A stretch of DNA of 60,226 bases, taken from positions 1 to 60,226 of the forward strand of contig CALUNK010000002.1 in the NCBI GenBank assembly GCA_944321985.1. Reading direction: 5' to 3'. This stretch comes from Candidatus Methanomethylophilaceae archaeon (GTDB lineage: Archaea > Thermoplasmatota > Thermoplasmata > Methanomassiliicoccales > Methanomethylophilaceae). Of the stretch, positions 1 through 9,530 are shown one piece after another. How positions within the stretch are numbered: the first letter of the stretch is position 1; each line of letters begins with the position of its first letter. Both the position numbers and the translations under genes were made by a program. Under the pieces are notes generated by a model. The model was given only the letters and a program-made list of their open reading frames with translations, searched no databases and was not told the origin of the DNA.

Positions 1-264
1 CTTCCCGCGGACCGACCGCGAGAATCCTGCCGGGGGTGCCCACCCAGCCAACGCCCCCCCCCCCGGTTTTCGGGTCGATCCGGAACCGCTACTCGGATGC
101 CGTGAGTCCGGCCGGTGGTGGAGCCATGCAAGAAAAGACGAAGGTGCTTCCAGCTGTAGGCATCCGCATCCACTTCGCGCATCCGAGTGAACCAAAGTGC
201 CGAAAACCTCGTGAATGGCCGTCCGGGCGGTTCCAGACGTCGGGCGAGTACCGGCCCGCGGTCG
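1..264. other. Window edge, no gene recognised
   Basis: I see no convincing coding region, tRNA or promoter here. The stretch is GC-rich and holds an uninterrupted run of 11 C at 54-64. It lies downstream of the minus-strand gene that ends at 265. Short frames on both strands cross it, but none has a plausible start or a familiar protein pattern. Confidence 0.4.
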
Positions 265-1110
265 TCACGACAACCCTCGGGGCGAAGTGTCCGGTATCCA
301 CCCGCCCTCGTAAGTCTCGGCATCGGACACGGTCAGTTCATCCCCCACATCCAGCGTCATGAGGTCGTGCCCGGCAATCGTCTTCACGCCAGTCGCTGCC
401 TCGACGGAAGCGGCTTCGGAGTCCGGGCCGCGGCGGATGATCACCACGCCCAGGTGTATGAATATCGCCAGTTCTGGCTTCACCCGCTCGACGAAGGTGA
501 TGGCGTCGTCTGTGCAGAGATGGTACCTGATCCTATTTCCTGTCGGAGTGGTAACTGGCAGCAAAAGGACCCTCGAACCGATGTACTGGTCGGCTATCTC
601 GTCCCTGTACTCGGTGTCGCTCACATAGGAAACAATGCCGTGGTCCGTGTGGAACCTGAACCCCACGTTGGTCGGGTCGCTGTGGATCGCCTTGCAGATG
701 TCCACCTTCAGGCCGTCCACATCCAGGACGTCGCCGGGTCTGAACACTGTGCAGTCCTCCACGATGCCCTTGTGATAGTTGGATATGCACGGGCCGAGCC
801 TGTCGTTTCCGTTGATGACAGTCTCGGAGCCGTACAGGTGGCCGCGTTTGACCCATCCGCCCCTGGACATGCCCTCCAGGACGCATTCAGCGTCCGAGTA
901 GTGGTCCGGATGGCAATGGGAGATTATCAGCGACTCGGTGCGGGTGAGGTCGTACCTTATCCTGTGCATCTGCGTCAGCGCGCCCGGTCCCGGGTCCACG
1001 TGGAGGAACCTCCCGTCGTGGTCAATGAGCATGCCGCCAGTCGAACGGACCTGATACATCGTGGTGTGACGCCCACCCCCGGTTCCGAGAAACGTGATGC
1101 GGAAGCTCAT
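265..1110 (-). CDS. MBL-fold metallo-hydrolase (RNase Z-like)
   Basis: A 281-residue protein of the metallo-beta-lactamase fold. The N-terminus (ITFLGTGGGRHTT) is the first strand and glycine turn typical of the RNase Z/PhnP branch. SHCHPDHYSD near residue 64 is the HxHxDH zinc motif, and further metal ligands are likely in IHSDPTN, SDTE and IHLG. Such enzymes are usually phosphodiesterases or nucleases; the substrate here cannot be told. The long RNase Z exosite arm is not evident, so I do not call it tRNase Z. It is transcribed away from the deaminase at 1228, with about 115 bp shared between the two starts. Confidence 0.8.
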   Translation of the reverse strand: MSFRITFLGTGGGRHTTMYQVRSTGGMLIDHDGRFLHVDPGPGALTQMHRIRYDLTRTESLIISHCHPDHYSDAECVLEGMSRGGWVKRGHLYGSETVINGNDRLGPCISNYHKGIVEDCTVFRPGDVLDVDGLKVDICKAIHSDPTNVGFRFHTDHGIVSYVSDTEYRDEIADQYIGSRVLLLPVTTPTGNRIRYHLCTDDAITFVERVKPELAIFIHLGVVIIRRGPDSEAASVEAATGVKTIAGHDLMTLDVGDELTVSDAETYEGGWIPDTSPRGLS

Positions 1111-1227
1111 GGTGGTTAGGAAATGCCCGATGACTATTTCCAGCTTTCATTCCAACGTCCATGATGTTCGTCTCCGATCTTCGTCGACGTGACAAGGGTT
1201 AATATGGAAACTATCAATCGCATCCTC

Positions 1228-2517
1228 ATGATTACAGCGATCCGCAACGCATGGATCGTCATACAGGACGAGTCCAGACGCATTCTCAGAGGTGACGTGG
1301 TTGTCGACGGGGAGAGGATTGTCTCCGTGGGTCCCGCCTATAACGGCACGGCCGACAGGGAGATCGACGCCACCGGCGACATAGTGATGCCCGGTATGAT
1401 CAACACCCACACCCATGTTGCCATGTCCGTCATGAAGGGGGTCGTCGACGACCTGACCTTCCCCGACTTCCTGGACAAGGTCTTCAAGATCGACTCCGAC
1501 AGGACAGACGAGGATCTGGCCTTGGGGACGAAGCTGGGATGCATGGAGATGATGCGTGGCGGAACGACCACGTTCATGGACCTGTACTACTCCGAGGACG
1601 TCATCGCAAAGGCGACTCAGGAGGCGGGGATCAGAGGGGTGCTGTGCTGGTGCGTCCTCGACCAGGAGTGCACGACGCAGAAAGGAAATCCACTTCAGAA
1701 CTGCAAGGACTTCTATCACAAATTCAAGGACGAACGCAAGATCGTCCCCGGTGTCGGGCTCCAGGGGGTGTACGTGTGCAACGAGGAGACCTGTGTCGGT
1801 GCGAAGGAGTTCTCGGACGAGGTGGGGGCTCCAATGAACTTCCACCTCTCAGAGACCAGGGGGGAGGTCAATGACCACAAGAAGAAGACCGGCATGCGTC
1901 CCGCGGAATGGCTGTCCAACATCGGCGTCCTCGGTCCGAGGGGAGTGGCGGCCCACTCCGCCTGGCTGACCCTGAGGGAGGTCAGGCTGATGGGCGAGGC
2001 GGGCATGTCGATATCGTCGTGTCCGGTGTCCAACATGAAGCTGGCCACGGGAGGGGTCGCGCCCGTGCCCGAGTTCCAGAAGTATGGTGTCAACGTGTCC
2101 ATCGGCACTGATGGAAACACGACCAACAACACCTTGGACATGTTCGCGGAGATGAAGGCCCTGGGTCTCCTTCAGAAGTCCAGCAGGTGGGACCCCGTCG
2201 TGGCCAACGCCCAGGAGCTCCTCGACTTCGCAACCATCAACGGGGCAAAGGCGGTGGGCATGCAGGACCTCATCGGATCCATCGAGCCCGGCAAGTATGC
2301 TGATCTGGTCATCCTGGACGGAAAGGCACCCAACCTGAGGCCACTCGTACCGGAGAACATCATCGCCAACATCGTCTACTCGGGGAACAGCCTCAACGTG
2401 AAGACCGTGCTATGCCAGGGCGACGTCGTCGTCGAGGATGGGAGGATCGTCACGCTGGACACAGAGGATGTGTTGGCGGGGTCGGAGGATGCCTGGAGGG
2501 CCCTCTGTCTGAGATGA
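1228..2517 (+). CDS. Amidohydrolase, MTA/SAH (5'-deoxyadenosine) deaminase family
   Basis: A 429-residue amidohydrolase of the SsnA/MtaD/DadD group, which in methanogens deaminates 5'-deoxyadenosine, S-adenosylhomocysteine and methylthioadenosine. Visible signatures are the metal site NTHTHVAMS, the ligands in NFHLSET and AAHSAWLT, and the late Asp in IGTDGNTTNNTLDM. The C-terminal SIEPGKYADLVILD strand is the usual composite beta domain. The start at 1228 (MITAIRN) matches the normal N-terminus of the family; an ATG at 1204 would add eight residues and has a weak AAGGG ahead of it. The PHP gene follows after one base, so the two are probably cotranscribed. Confidence 0.85.
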   Translation: MITAIRNAWIVIQDESRRILRGDVVVDGERIVSVGPAYNGTADREIDATGDIVMPGMINTHTHVAMSVMKGVVDDLTFPDFLDKVFKIDSDRTDEDLALGTKLGCMEMMRGGTTTFMDLYYSEDVIAKATQEAGIRGVLCWCVLDQECTTQKGNPLQNCKDFYHKFKDERKIVPGVGLQGVYVCNEETCVGAKEFSDEVGAPMNFHLSETRGEVNDHKKKTGMRPAEWLSNIGVLGPRGVAAHSAWLTLREVRLMGEAGMSISSCPVSNMKLATGGVAPVPEFQKYGVNVSIGTDGNTTNNTLDMFAEMKALGLLQKSSRWDPVVANAQELLDFATINGAKAVGMQDLIGSIEPGKYADLVILDGKAPNLRPLVPENIIANIVYSGNSLNVKTVLCQGDVVVEDGRIVTLDTEDVLAGSEDAWRALCLR

Positions 2518-2518
2518 C

Positions 2519-3451
2519 ATGTCGGTAAGTTTCGAAAGACCAGACTGGGAAGCCATCCGCGAAAGCGGAGTGGTGGCCGTGGACATGCACTTCCACACGA
2601 ACTGCTCCGACTCGTTCACGGACGTTAGATCCGCCGTAAGGCTGGCCGCCGAGAGGGGGGTGGGGGTGGCGATCACGGACCACAACCTCATCGAATCCCT
2701 GGTGAAGCTCAGGAACGAGAACGTCTCGGTCCCCGTGATCCCGGGGATGGAGATAAGCACGTCGGACGGCCCCCACATCCTGGTCTACTTCTATGAACTC
2801 CCGGATCTGGAGAGGTTCTGGTTCCACTCCATACGTCCGCGTCTTCAGGAATGCCCATGGCTGGCTCTCAGGGACTGTCCGACGGAGAGGCTCCTGGACT
2901 TACTGGAACGGGAGAACTGCGTGGTTTCAGCCGCGCATCCCATGGGGTACTTCATGACCAACAAGGGTGTGGAGGTATGCATACGCAAGGGCTATCTCGC
3001 AGAGGAGGTCGCAACGCGTCTGGACGCGTACGAGGTCATCTGCAGCGGGATGACCCACGAGTCCAACCTCCAGGCCCTGTCTTCCGCCAAGAGGTACGGC
3101 ATAGGTTTCACGGGAGGGACTGACGGTCACACGTTGGGGGAGATTGGGAACGTGGTGACGATCTCCGATTCTACTACGGTCGATGGGTTCCTAGACGATG
3201 TCCTGAGGAGGCGCGTCGACGTGGTGGGCGTCGAGAAGACAGTCCCGAAGAAGCTCCAGATGGCCTCCGCATCCCTGGGGAAGTTCGCGATGCACTCTCC
3301 CTCCGCCCTCATGGTCCAGACCAACCAGGCCGTGAAGTCCGCTGACCGCGGGGCGAGGAAGGCGGCGGTTGCCGTCAAAGAGATCACCTCCGAATTCATC
3401 GAGTCAGCATCCGAACTTGAGACCCGCATACGCGAGATCAGGAAGCGCTGA
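2519..3451 (+). CDS. PHP-domain phosphoesterase
   Basis: A 310-residue PHP-family protein. DMHFHTNCSDS (about residues 22-32) is the first metal motif, followed by ITDHN, PGMEIST and TGGTDGH, which together form the trinuclear metal site seen in histidinol phosphatase-like and nucleoside-phosphate phosphoesterases. The last 70 residues are a charged helical tail without a recognised domain. It lies one base behind the deaminase gene, which hints at a shared nucleoside or phosphate salvage role, but that is inference. The substrate is unknown. Confidence 0.75.
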   Translation: MSVSFERPDWEAIRESGVVAVDMHFHTNCSDSFTDVRSAVRLAAERGVGVAITDHNLIESLVKLRNENVSVPVIPGMEISTSDGPHILVYFYELPDLERFWFHSIRPRLQECPWLALRDCPTERLLDLLERENCVVSAAHPMGYFMTNKGVEVCIRKGYLAEEVATRLDAYEVICSGMTHESNLQALSSAKRYGIGFTGGTDGHTLGEIGNVVTISDSTTVDGFLDDVLRRRVDVVGVEKTVPKKLQMASASLGKFAMHSPSALMVQTNQAVKSADRGARKAAVAVKEITSEFIESASELETRIREIRKR

Positions 3452-3453
3452 CA

Positions 3454-5244
3454 TCAGAACTCACCCTTGTCGCCGTCTTCGTCGTATGTCTCGGGGACGT
3501 CTCCCGATCTGTTCTTGTCCTCCATCCTCTTTTTGAAGTAAAACGCGAACAGCACAATCACCGCGATGGCGAGCATGACCAGGTGCAGCCACAGTCCGAC
3601 GGAGTTGGGTGTCACTATGATTATCAGAACATCGATGAGGATGACCATAAGGTATGTGTTGACCTCGAGAATGCGATGGTAGATCACACCCGGCTCATCG
3701 TCAGTCCCCTCCCTCGAGGCTATGTGGCGTGCACCGCTTATCACCACCTCGTCCAGGAACTTGACGTTGTTGACGAGATGGTATACCGGCACCGTTAGTA
3801 TGGCGAAGTTGACGAACAGCATCGCTATGCTCCAGACGGTGGCGTTCCCTCCGAAGCTCATCATCATCCAATCCACAGCGAGTGGCGTGACGAAGTGGAA
3901 CACAATCTGTACCGCGACTATCACCAGGATGTTGATGTAGGTGTGGGTCATGCTGCGGTAGATCGTCTTCTTGGACTTCTTTGAGGAAGCGTACATGCGA
4001 TCGTAGAATTTGTCTCTGGATGCGTTGATGTTGCAGCAAGCGGCATAGACCGGTTTTGGGCACGTCTCCACCGACGTATCCCAGATCTTGGCGGCGTACT
4101 TCGTCAGGAACGGCAGTGCGATCATGGACACCAGCGCCGCTCCGACTACCGAGGTGTAGAATGAGTTGTCCACCACGCCGAAGTCGAGGGCCTCCGAGGC
4201 TATGATGAACGCGAACTCGCCCATCGCGACCAGTCCCGTTGCTGATAGGAATCCGTTACGGCACGTCTCTCCGCCGATCCAATATGCAAGGAACACGGTG
4301 GATGTCTTGAGGATGGCGAACAGCAGGTAGATGATGACGATCGTCGAGATGTTGTCGACAATGGAGGAGACGGAGATCTCCATTCCTATCGATATGAAGA
4401 ACACTGCCATGAAAAGGTCGCGCATGGGCTCTATCTTGTGGTTGATGTCCTTGCTTTTTCTACTTGCCGCTATCATCATGCCCATCAGGAACGCCCCGAT
4501 CGCCATGGAGAGCCCTATGTAGATGGAGAGAAGGGCCATTCCGAAGGCCAGTCCGACTGAAAGCACAGTAAGGATCTCGTCAGAGACGTTGTCCGAGACC
4601 CAGTTGATCATCCTGGGTATGAGCCGCAGTCCGATAAGCAGGCTGACGACCATGAAAACTATGATGCTGACTATCATCACGATCAGGCTGTTGACGTCCA
4701 CGGACGGATCGTTGCTCGCCATGATGGGGGTGATCATAGACAGGATGATGACCTGCCCGATGTCCTCCATGATTGTAATGAGGACGAGCATCTCGATGTG
4801 TTCCTTGTCCAAGCGGTTCTGGGACTTTAGCACTGCCATGACCACGGCCGTGCTCGAACCGGATATGATCGCGCCAAGACAGATGCATTGGACCATGTCG
4901 AATCCCATGAAGGCACCCGCTATCACTCCTCCCAAGACCATCAGGGGAAGTTGTATGATGGCCACTTCAATGGCGAATATCCCCTGTTTTCTGATCTTCT
5001 TCAGATTGATCTCCAGGCCGATGCAGAACATCAGCATGACCAGGCCTATGTCCGACAGGATTTCGACTATCAGCTCTCCCTCGGCGGTCACCACCCATAC
5101 ATTGGCGATGATGATTCCCGCTACGATGTAACCGATGAGTGGAGGGAGTTTGATTTTGTTGAAGACTATCGAACAGGCGGCCGCGAGAAGTGTGAACATT
5201 GCCAAACTAGTCAAAAGCGCCGTCTCTTCCACATCTACACCCAT
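3454..5244 (-). CDS. CPA2-family cation/proton antiporter
   Basis: A 596-residue integral membrane protein of the monovalent cation:proton antiporter-2 family. The first 390 residues show the KefB/NapA pattern, including IKLPPLIGYIVAGI, FCIGLEINLKKIRKQG, CLGAIISGSSTAVVMAVL and AMGEFAFIIASEA. Instead of a cytoplasmic RCK/TrkA domain, the C-terminal 200 residues carry a basic linker and about four more membrane segments before an acidic tail. It probably exchanges Na+ or K+ for protons. It is a close paralogue of the next gene at 5357-7144, with 112 bp between them and the same orientation. Confidence 0.85.
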   Translation of the reverse strand: MGVDVEETALLTSLAMFTLLAAACSIVFNKIKLPPLIGYIVAGIIIANVWVVTAEGELIVEILSDIGLVMLMFCIGLEINLKKIRKQGIFAIEVAIIQLPLMVLGGVIAGAFMGFDMVQCICLGAIISGSSTAVVMAVLKSQNRLDKEHIEMLVLITIMEDIGQVIILSMITPIMASNDPSVDVNSLIVMIVSIIVFMVVSLLIGLRLIPRMINWVSDNVSDEILTVLSVGLAFGMALLSIYIGLSMAIGAFLMGMMIAASRKSKDINHKIEPMRDLFMAVFFISIGMEISVSSIVDNISTIVIIYLLFAILKTSTVFLAYWIGGETCRNGFLSATGLVAMGEFAFIIASEALDFGVVDNSFYTSVVGAALVSMIALPFLTKYAAKIWDTSVETCPKPVYAACCNINASRDKFYDRMYASSKKSKKTIYRSMTHTYINILVIVAVQIVFHFVTPLAVDWMMMSFGGNATVWSIAMLFVNFAILTVPVYHLVNNVKFLDEVVISGARHIASREGTDDEPGVIYHRILEVNTYLMVILIDVLIIIVTPNSVGLWLHLVMLAIAVIVLFAFYFKKRMEDKNRSGDVPETYDEDGDKGEF

Positions 5245-5356
5245 AGATAGTATGCAGAGGAGACTATATTATCCAATGTGAACACGATTCGGAATGGAAG
5301 ATGTCTAAGTTCCGACAGCAACAAAGTCGGTTTTTCGGTGTCGGTATACGGACAGT

Positions 5357-7144
5357 TCAGAGATCGTCTCCCAGGTCGTCGTCCGATTCTTCGGTCGGCC
5401 GCGGTTCAGTTGGCGCGGGCTTCCTCCTGTCGTCCAGGAGTCTCTTGAAGTAGAACGCGACGAGGACCATGACCGACAGTCCGAGGACGACGAGGTGATG
5501 CCACAGGCTGGCCGAGTTGGGACAGAGTATGACGATTATCGCGACTATGACGAGGACCATGATGTACGTGTTGATCTCAAGGAACCTCTGATATATTGCG
5601 CCGGGCTCGGTGAGGTTGCCCTCTCTTTTAGCGATGCGACGTGCGCCTCCGATTATCATCTCGTCCAGGAACTTGACGTTGTTCACGAGGTGGTACACAG
5701 GCATGGTCAGAACGACGAAGTTGATCATCAGCATCATGATGCTCCACAGGTCGCTAGTCCCTCCGAAGTTCTCGGTCAGCCAGTCCACGCACACCGGGAT
5801 GAGGAAGTAGAACGCAATCTCCACCGCGGCTATGGCCAGGATGTTGATGTACGAGTGGGTCATGCTTCTGTACATCGCCTTACGGGATTTCTTCGAAGTC
5901 GCGTACACCCTGCTGTACGTCCTCTCCCTGGCGTCGTTAAACCTGCAGCAGGCCGCGTAGATGGGACGTGGGCATTTCTCCACGGATTTGTCCCATATGC
6001 GAGGGGAGTACTTGCTGAGGAATGGGAGTATCACCATGGACATCAGTGCCGCGCCGACGACAGACGTGTAGAACGACGAATCCACAGCGCCGAATCCCAG
6101 GGCCTCCGAGGCTATGATGAACGCGAACTCGCCCATCGTGGCCAGACTCACCGCGGAAAGGAAGCCCGTACGACACGGCTCGTTTCCGAACCAGTATGCG
6201 ATGAACACCGAGGAGATGATCAGGGTGACGAATATGAGGTACAGGATGATGATCGTGTCTATGTTCTCGATCAGCGAGGACACGGTAATCTCCATACCGA
6301 TCGATATGAAGAATATGGCCATGAACAGGTCGCGCATGGGCTCTATCCTGTGGTTGATCTCCCTGCTCTTCCTGCTCCCTGCGATCATCATGCCCATCAG
6401 GAACGCCCCGATGGCCATGGAGAGCCCGATGTAGATGGAGAGGAGGGCCATTCCGAATGCTAAACCTACAGAGAATACGGTCAGAATCTCGTCTGAGACG
6501 TTGTCCGAGACCCAGTTGATTGCTCTCGGTATCAGTTTCAGACCTATGGTGATGCTGATGACCATGAACACTATGATGCTGACAATCATCACGATGAGGC
6601 TGTCGATGTCCACAGACGGGTCGTTGCTAGCCATGATCGGGGTGATCATCGACAGAATGATGACCTGCCCTATATCCTCCATAATCAGTACCAGGACCAG
6701 AGTCTCCTTGTGGTCGCTGTCCAGCTCTTTCTGGGACTTCAGGACTGCTAGAACTACGGCTGTGCTCGAACCGGATATGATCGCGCCAAGACAGATGCAT
6801 TGAACCATGGCGTAGCCAAGGAGCATTCCTGCGACAATGCCGCCGATCATCATCAGTGGTAACTGGATGATCACCACGCCCATGGCGAATATGCCCTGTT
6901 TACGAATCTTCCGCAGGTTGATCTCCAGGCCGATGCAGAACATCAGCATGACCAGACCTATGTCCGAAAGTATGCTGACTACCTGTTCGCTGTCCTCTGT
7001 GATGGTCCATACGTTCGCGACGATGATTCCCGCAACTATGTATCCGATGAGCGGAGGGAGCTTGATCTTGTTGAAAATGATCGAGCAAGCGGCGGCGAGT
7101 AGCGTGAATACCGCCAAGCTGGTCAGTAACGCAAGCTCCTCCAA
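5357..7144 (-). CDS. CPA2-family cation/proton antiporter, second copy
   Basis: A 595-residue paralogue of the downstream antiporter with the same architecture. It has the conserved core KLPPLIGYIVAGIIVANVW, FCIGLEINLRKIRKQG and SGSSTAVVLAVLKSQ, the basic linker (ATSKKSRKAMYRSMTH), and the extra C-terminal membrane segments. Long blocks are nearly identical between the copies and differences cluster in loops and the acidic tail, which suggests duplication followed by specialisation. Separate control is possible because about 112 bp lie between the copies. Ion specificity cannot be judged from sequence alone. Confidence 0.85.
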   Translation of the reverse strand: MEELALLTSLAVFTLLAAACSIIFNKIKLPPLIGYIVAGIIVANVWTITEDSEQVVSILSDIGLVMLMFCIGLEINLRKIRKQGIFAMGVVIIQLPLMMIGGIVAGMLLGYAMVQCICLGAIISGSSTAVVLAVLKSQKELDSDHKETLVLVLIMEDIGQVIILSMITPIMASNDPSVDIDSLIVMIVSIIVFMVISITIGLKLIPRAINWVSDNVSDEILTVFSVGLAFGMALLSIYIGLSMAIGAFLMGMMIAGSRKSREINHRIEPMRDLFMAIFFISIGMEITVSSLIENIDTIIILYLIFVTLIISSVFIAYWFGNEPCRTGFLSAVSLATMGEFAFIIASEALGFGAVDSSFYTSVVGAALMSMVILPFLSKYSPRIWDKSVEKCPRPIYAACCRFNDARERTYSRVYATSKKSRKAMYRSMTHSYINILAIAAVEIAFYFLIPVCVDWLTENFGGTSDLWSIMMLMINFVVLTMPVYHLVNNVKFLDEMIIGGARRIAKREGNLTEPGAIYQRFLEINTYIMVLVIVAIIVILCPNSASLWHHLVVLGLSVMVLVAFYFKRLLDDRRKPAPTEPRPTEESDDDLGDDL

Positions 7145-7274
7145 ACACCCACCCTTGAATGATGTTAGTTTTTCGTCCTATATATCATTCGTGACCGATG
7201 GCGGCAACCGCGGTCAACGGGACCGTCGATCCACCTTGGCGGTCGGGAAAAGATCACGATTCACAATGTCTGGC

Positions 7275-7496
7275 TCATTCGGTCCCTTCATCGTCCTCGG
7301 TGTACTCCAGGATATCTCCCGGTTGACAGTCCAGGGCCTTGCATATGCCGTTCAGAGTGGAGAACCTGATTGCGGATATCTTGCCGGTCTTGATGTTGGA
7401 TAGGTTGACGTTCGAGATCCCCACGCGGCGCGCCAACTCATTCAGTGACATCTTCCTGTCAGCCATGACCCGGTCAAGCCTCAGTATTATCGCCAT
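7275..7496 (-). CDS. XRE-family transcription regulator (YozG-like)
   Basis: A 73-residue Cro/C1-type helix-turn-helix protein. The HTH is LNELARRVGISNVNLSNIK (about 18-36), followed by the family's characteristic NGICKALDCQPGDILEY. Proteins of this size and type are regularly encoded directly after DUF2975 membrane proteins, as here: the DUF2975 gene ends 10 bases upstream, and AGGAG precedes this start. It probably binds the 29-bp element at 8063-8091 and its near-copy at 12355-12383, which would link it to the second DUF2975 gene and the ABC exporter there. Confidence 0.85.
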   Translation of the reverse strand: MAIILRLDRVMADRKMSLNELARRVGISNVNLSNIKTGKISAIRFSTLNGICKALDCQPGDILEYTEDDEGTE

Positions 7497-7506
7497 GTTC
7501 TCCTCG

Positions 7507-8007
7507 TCAGAGAGTTTCGTCTGACTCTTTCTGCAACCAGCAGCCGTAGCGGAACACCAGTGACAGGCAGTAGAATATCGCCGCCATCAGCACCGACGAG
7601 AAGCTGAGGAGGATGATCTCCAGGGCAGTGAGCTCGCCCAGCACCGCGTAAATCATCGGGGATATCACCACGGGCAATAGCAGATAGGTCAGCGCAATGA
7701 CTTCCAGACGTTTTACGTTTTTGATTGTGAAGGGCGAGTACTCCCTGTATATGGCGCTGGCTATGTTCATCAACATGACAAGGACGACCAGGCTCACCAC
7801 CATGACGACGATGCCGAACCCGACGACGGCGATGAACTCCTCCCCCGACAATCCAGCCTCGCCGGACACCGTCCCAGGGCTGTCGATCTCTATGAACGCT
7901 CCGGAAACGAGCAGGCAGATACCCATCGCTATTATGACGGTGAGTAGAAGGAGCACGAAAAACAGCCCTCTGCAAAGGGCCTTCAGTCTGCCCAGGTCGT
8001 TATCCAT
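7507..8007 (-). CDS. DUF2975 family membrane protein
   Basis: A 166-residue four-helix membrane protein of the DUF2975 family. The helices lie roughly at residues 12-38, 58-84, 102-124 and 130-152. The family hallmark is the SPFTIKNVKRLEVIA loop after helix 2, and the tail ends RYGCWLQKESDETL. I chose the ATG at 8007 because GGAGATCTGATC precedes it; an ATG at 8025 has no ribosome site. The XRE gene follows immediately. Its C-terminus (LVFRYGC, LQKESDETL) is almost identical to that of the protein at 11783, so the two are recent paralogues. Function unknown; a sensory partner of the XRE regulator is the usual guess. Confidence 0.8.
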   Translation of the reverse strand: MDNDLGRLKALCRGLFFVLLLLTVIIAMGICLLVSGAFIEIDSPGTVSGEAGLSGEEFIAVVGFGIVVMVVSLVVLVMLMNIASAIYREYSPFTIKNVKRLEVIALTYLLLPVVISPMIYAVLGELTALEIILLSFSSVLMAAIFYCLSLVFRYGCWLQKESDETL

Positions 8008-8062
8008 GATCAGATCTCCAAACATCCCAAGTGTTCTTCGTATTTATCGATGTGCATCTATC

Positions 8063-8091
8063 ATTTATTGATAAACATTAAATAATTAATG
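8063..8091. promoter_or_regulatory. Shared 29-bp operator-like element, copy A
   Basis: An AT-rich imperfect inverted repeat (ATTTATTG, 5-base spacer, CATTAAAT, then AATTAATG). It matches the element at 12355-12383 at 25 of 29 positions. Both copies lie 55-60 bases upstream of a DUF2975 start. It overlaps the likely TATA region of the minus-strand operon, so a bound repressor would block the promoter. The adjacent XRE protein is the natural candidate. Confidence 0.55.
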
Positions 8092-8237
8092 ATATATGTT
8101 TCAAAAGGTCGAAGTAGGCGGTAGAATCCCAGCCCACCTGGTCTACCGTCTTCACGACCTTAGAGGTGAGCGCGTGGGAGAATCGAAGACCGTCAACCTG
8201 CCGGCAGGCGTCTTCGTCATGCCGTTTCTGACGGACG

Positions 8238-9458
8238 TCAGATGTAGTCCGATATGTACGGAATCTGATGAATGACGACCTCATCGAGGATCTGCACGGC
8301 TTCTTGCGAGCCCTCGATCCTCTCCAGCTTGTACAGCTGGTTGGCCGTCATGTACCCGAGCAGCAGTGTTGACAGGGTCCCTATCGACATCCTGACCGTG
8401 TAGCGCGGCTCCCTGTCGGTCACGGTCGCCTTTCCGTTGTGGAAGTATACGTTGAAACCACTGTTGTTCCATTCGAGGAAGCTGTCCTCTATGTCGAACC
8501 TGAAGCAGACGTCCTCCTCGGTCGGGTCGCAGCGGTATCTCATGAAGAAGGCCTCGACATCCACTATCCTGCCCATGATGTACGGTCTGATGGTTTCTGT
8601 GATGTTTCCGTCCTCGAGGTAGAACGCCAGCAGCTCGTTCTGGTAGGTGTTGCCACGGACCTCGTCGATCATCGAGTAATGGGCGCTGATGTAGTCCCAC
8701 AGCCCCTTCTGCGCCTCCCTGTTGAGGTATATCATCTCCTTGATGTACATCACATCCTCCTTGATCAGATACACCATGTATCCCAGGGGCTTGTCCTCCT
8801 CGCTGTAGTACACTGCCACCGTGGTGTCGTCGGAGTCCCATCTCCAGTACTCCTCCCAGGCAGACGAGTTCCTCAGGAGGCATCCATGGGTGCGGAGGGC
8901 GAACCTGGTGTGGAGGTTCATGAAGTCCGGGTTGGTCCAGTCGACCCTCCTCACGTATCCGTTGGTCGCCCTCTTCCTGCTGGGGACGATCTGGTTGTCC
9001 TTGATCTTGTAGGAGATCTTGTTGGAGACGATCTCCCATCCGAACCTCCTGTACAGGGGTATCGAGTACGGGAAGAGAAGTGCCAGAGACTGGCCCTTCT
9101 CGCGCATCCTCACCAGGCTCTTGTACATGAGCCTGCGCATTATCCCTCTTCCCGAGTATTCGGGATAGGTGGTGACGCTCGTGATGTAGCCCACCGGGTA
9201 GATCTCGTCGTGGATGTTCATCTGCAGGGGATACACGGCGAACTGGGAGACGAGGAAGTCCCCATCGTAGCAGCCGAGGACGTCCGCCCTCTCCAGGATG
9301 GGGAACTTGGACTGTTCGATGTCGTCGTCCCTCCATCCGGCCTCCATGAGCTGTTTCTCCGTAACCTGGAAGGCGTAACGTAGCAGGGCGTTGTACTGAT
9401 CCAGATCGTCGGTGGTCAGGTCGCGTATCTGATAAGGGAAGCCTTCATCGTCACCCAT
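8238..9458 (-). CDS. Eis-like GNAT N-acetyltransferase
   Basis: A 406-residue protein with the three-part layout of the Eis family. It has an N-terminal GNAT domain (VGYITSVTTYPEYSGRGIMRRLM is the acetyl-CoA loop region, with RRLMYKSL after it), a second degenerate GNAT domain, and a C-terminal sterol-carrier-like domain (YTVRMSIGTLSTLLLGYMTA). Eis-type enzymes acetylate amines on aminoglycosides, peptides or proteins; the substrate here is unknown. The start at 9458 is favoured because GGAGGACTCGAG precedes it. The gene stands apart from its neighbours, with 72 bp to the next gene upstream. Confidence 0.85.
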   Translation of the reverse strand: MGDDEGFPYQIRDLTTDDLDQYNALLRYAFQVTEKQLMEAGWRDDDIEQSKFPILERADVLGCYDGDFLVSQFAVYPLQMNIHDEIYPVGYITSVTTYPEYSGRGIMRRLMYKSLVRMREKGQSLALLFPYSIPLYRRFGWEIVSNKISYKIKDNQIVPSRKRATNGYVRRVDWTNPDFMNLHTRFALRTHGCLLRNSSAWEEYWRWDSDDTTVAVYYSEEDKPLGYMVYLIKEDVMYIKEMIYLNREAQKGLWDYISAHYSMIDEVRGNTYQNELLAFYLEDGNITETIRPYIMGRIVDVEAFFMRYRCDPTEEDVCFRFDIEDSFLEWNNSGFNVYFHNGKATVTDREPRYTVRMSIGTLSTLLLGYMTANQLYKLERIEGSQEAVQILDEVVIHQIPYISDYI

Positions 9459-9530
9459 CTCGAGTCCTCCGGTGTTTCGAGTGGGTGACAACCGATATAA
9501 ATGATGCGGAGACCCCGGGATTCCCGGATC

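Noticed and set aside
54-64. Runs of 11 C (54-64) and 11 G (59466-59476)
   Set aside because: Noted as odd and prone to length error or phase variation, but neither lies in a coding region, so no function can be argued.
8078-8284. 68-codon minus-strand frame upstream of the DUF2975 gene
   Set aside because: It overlaps the operator region and the end of the Eis-like gene, and its composition is not protein-like.
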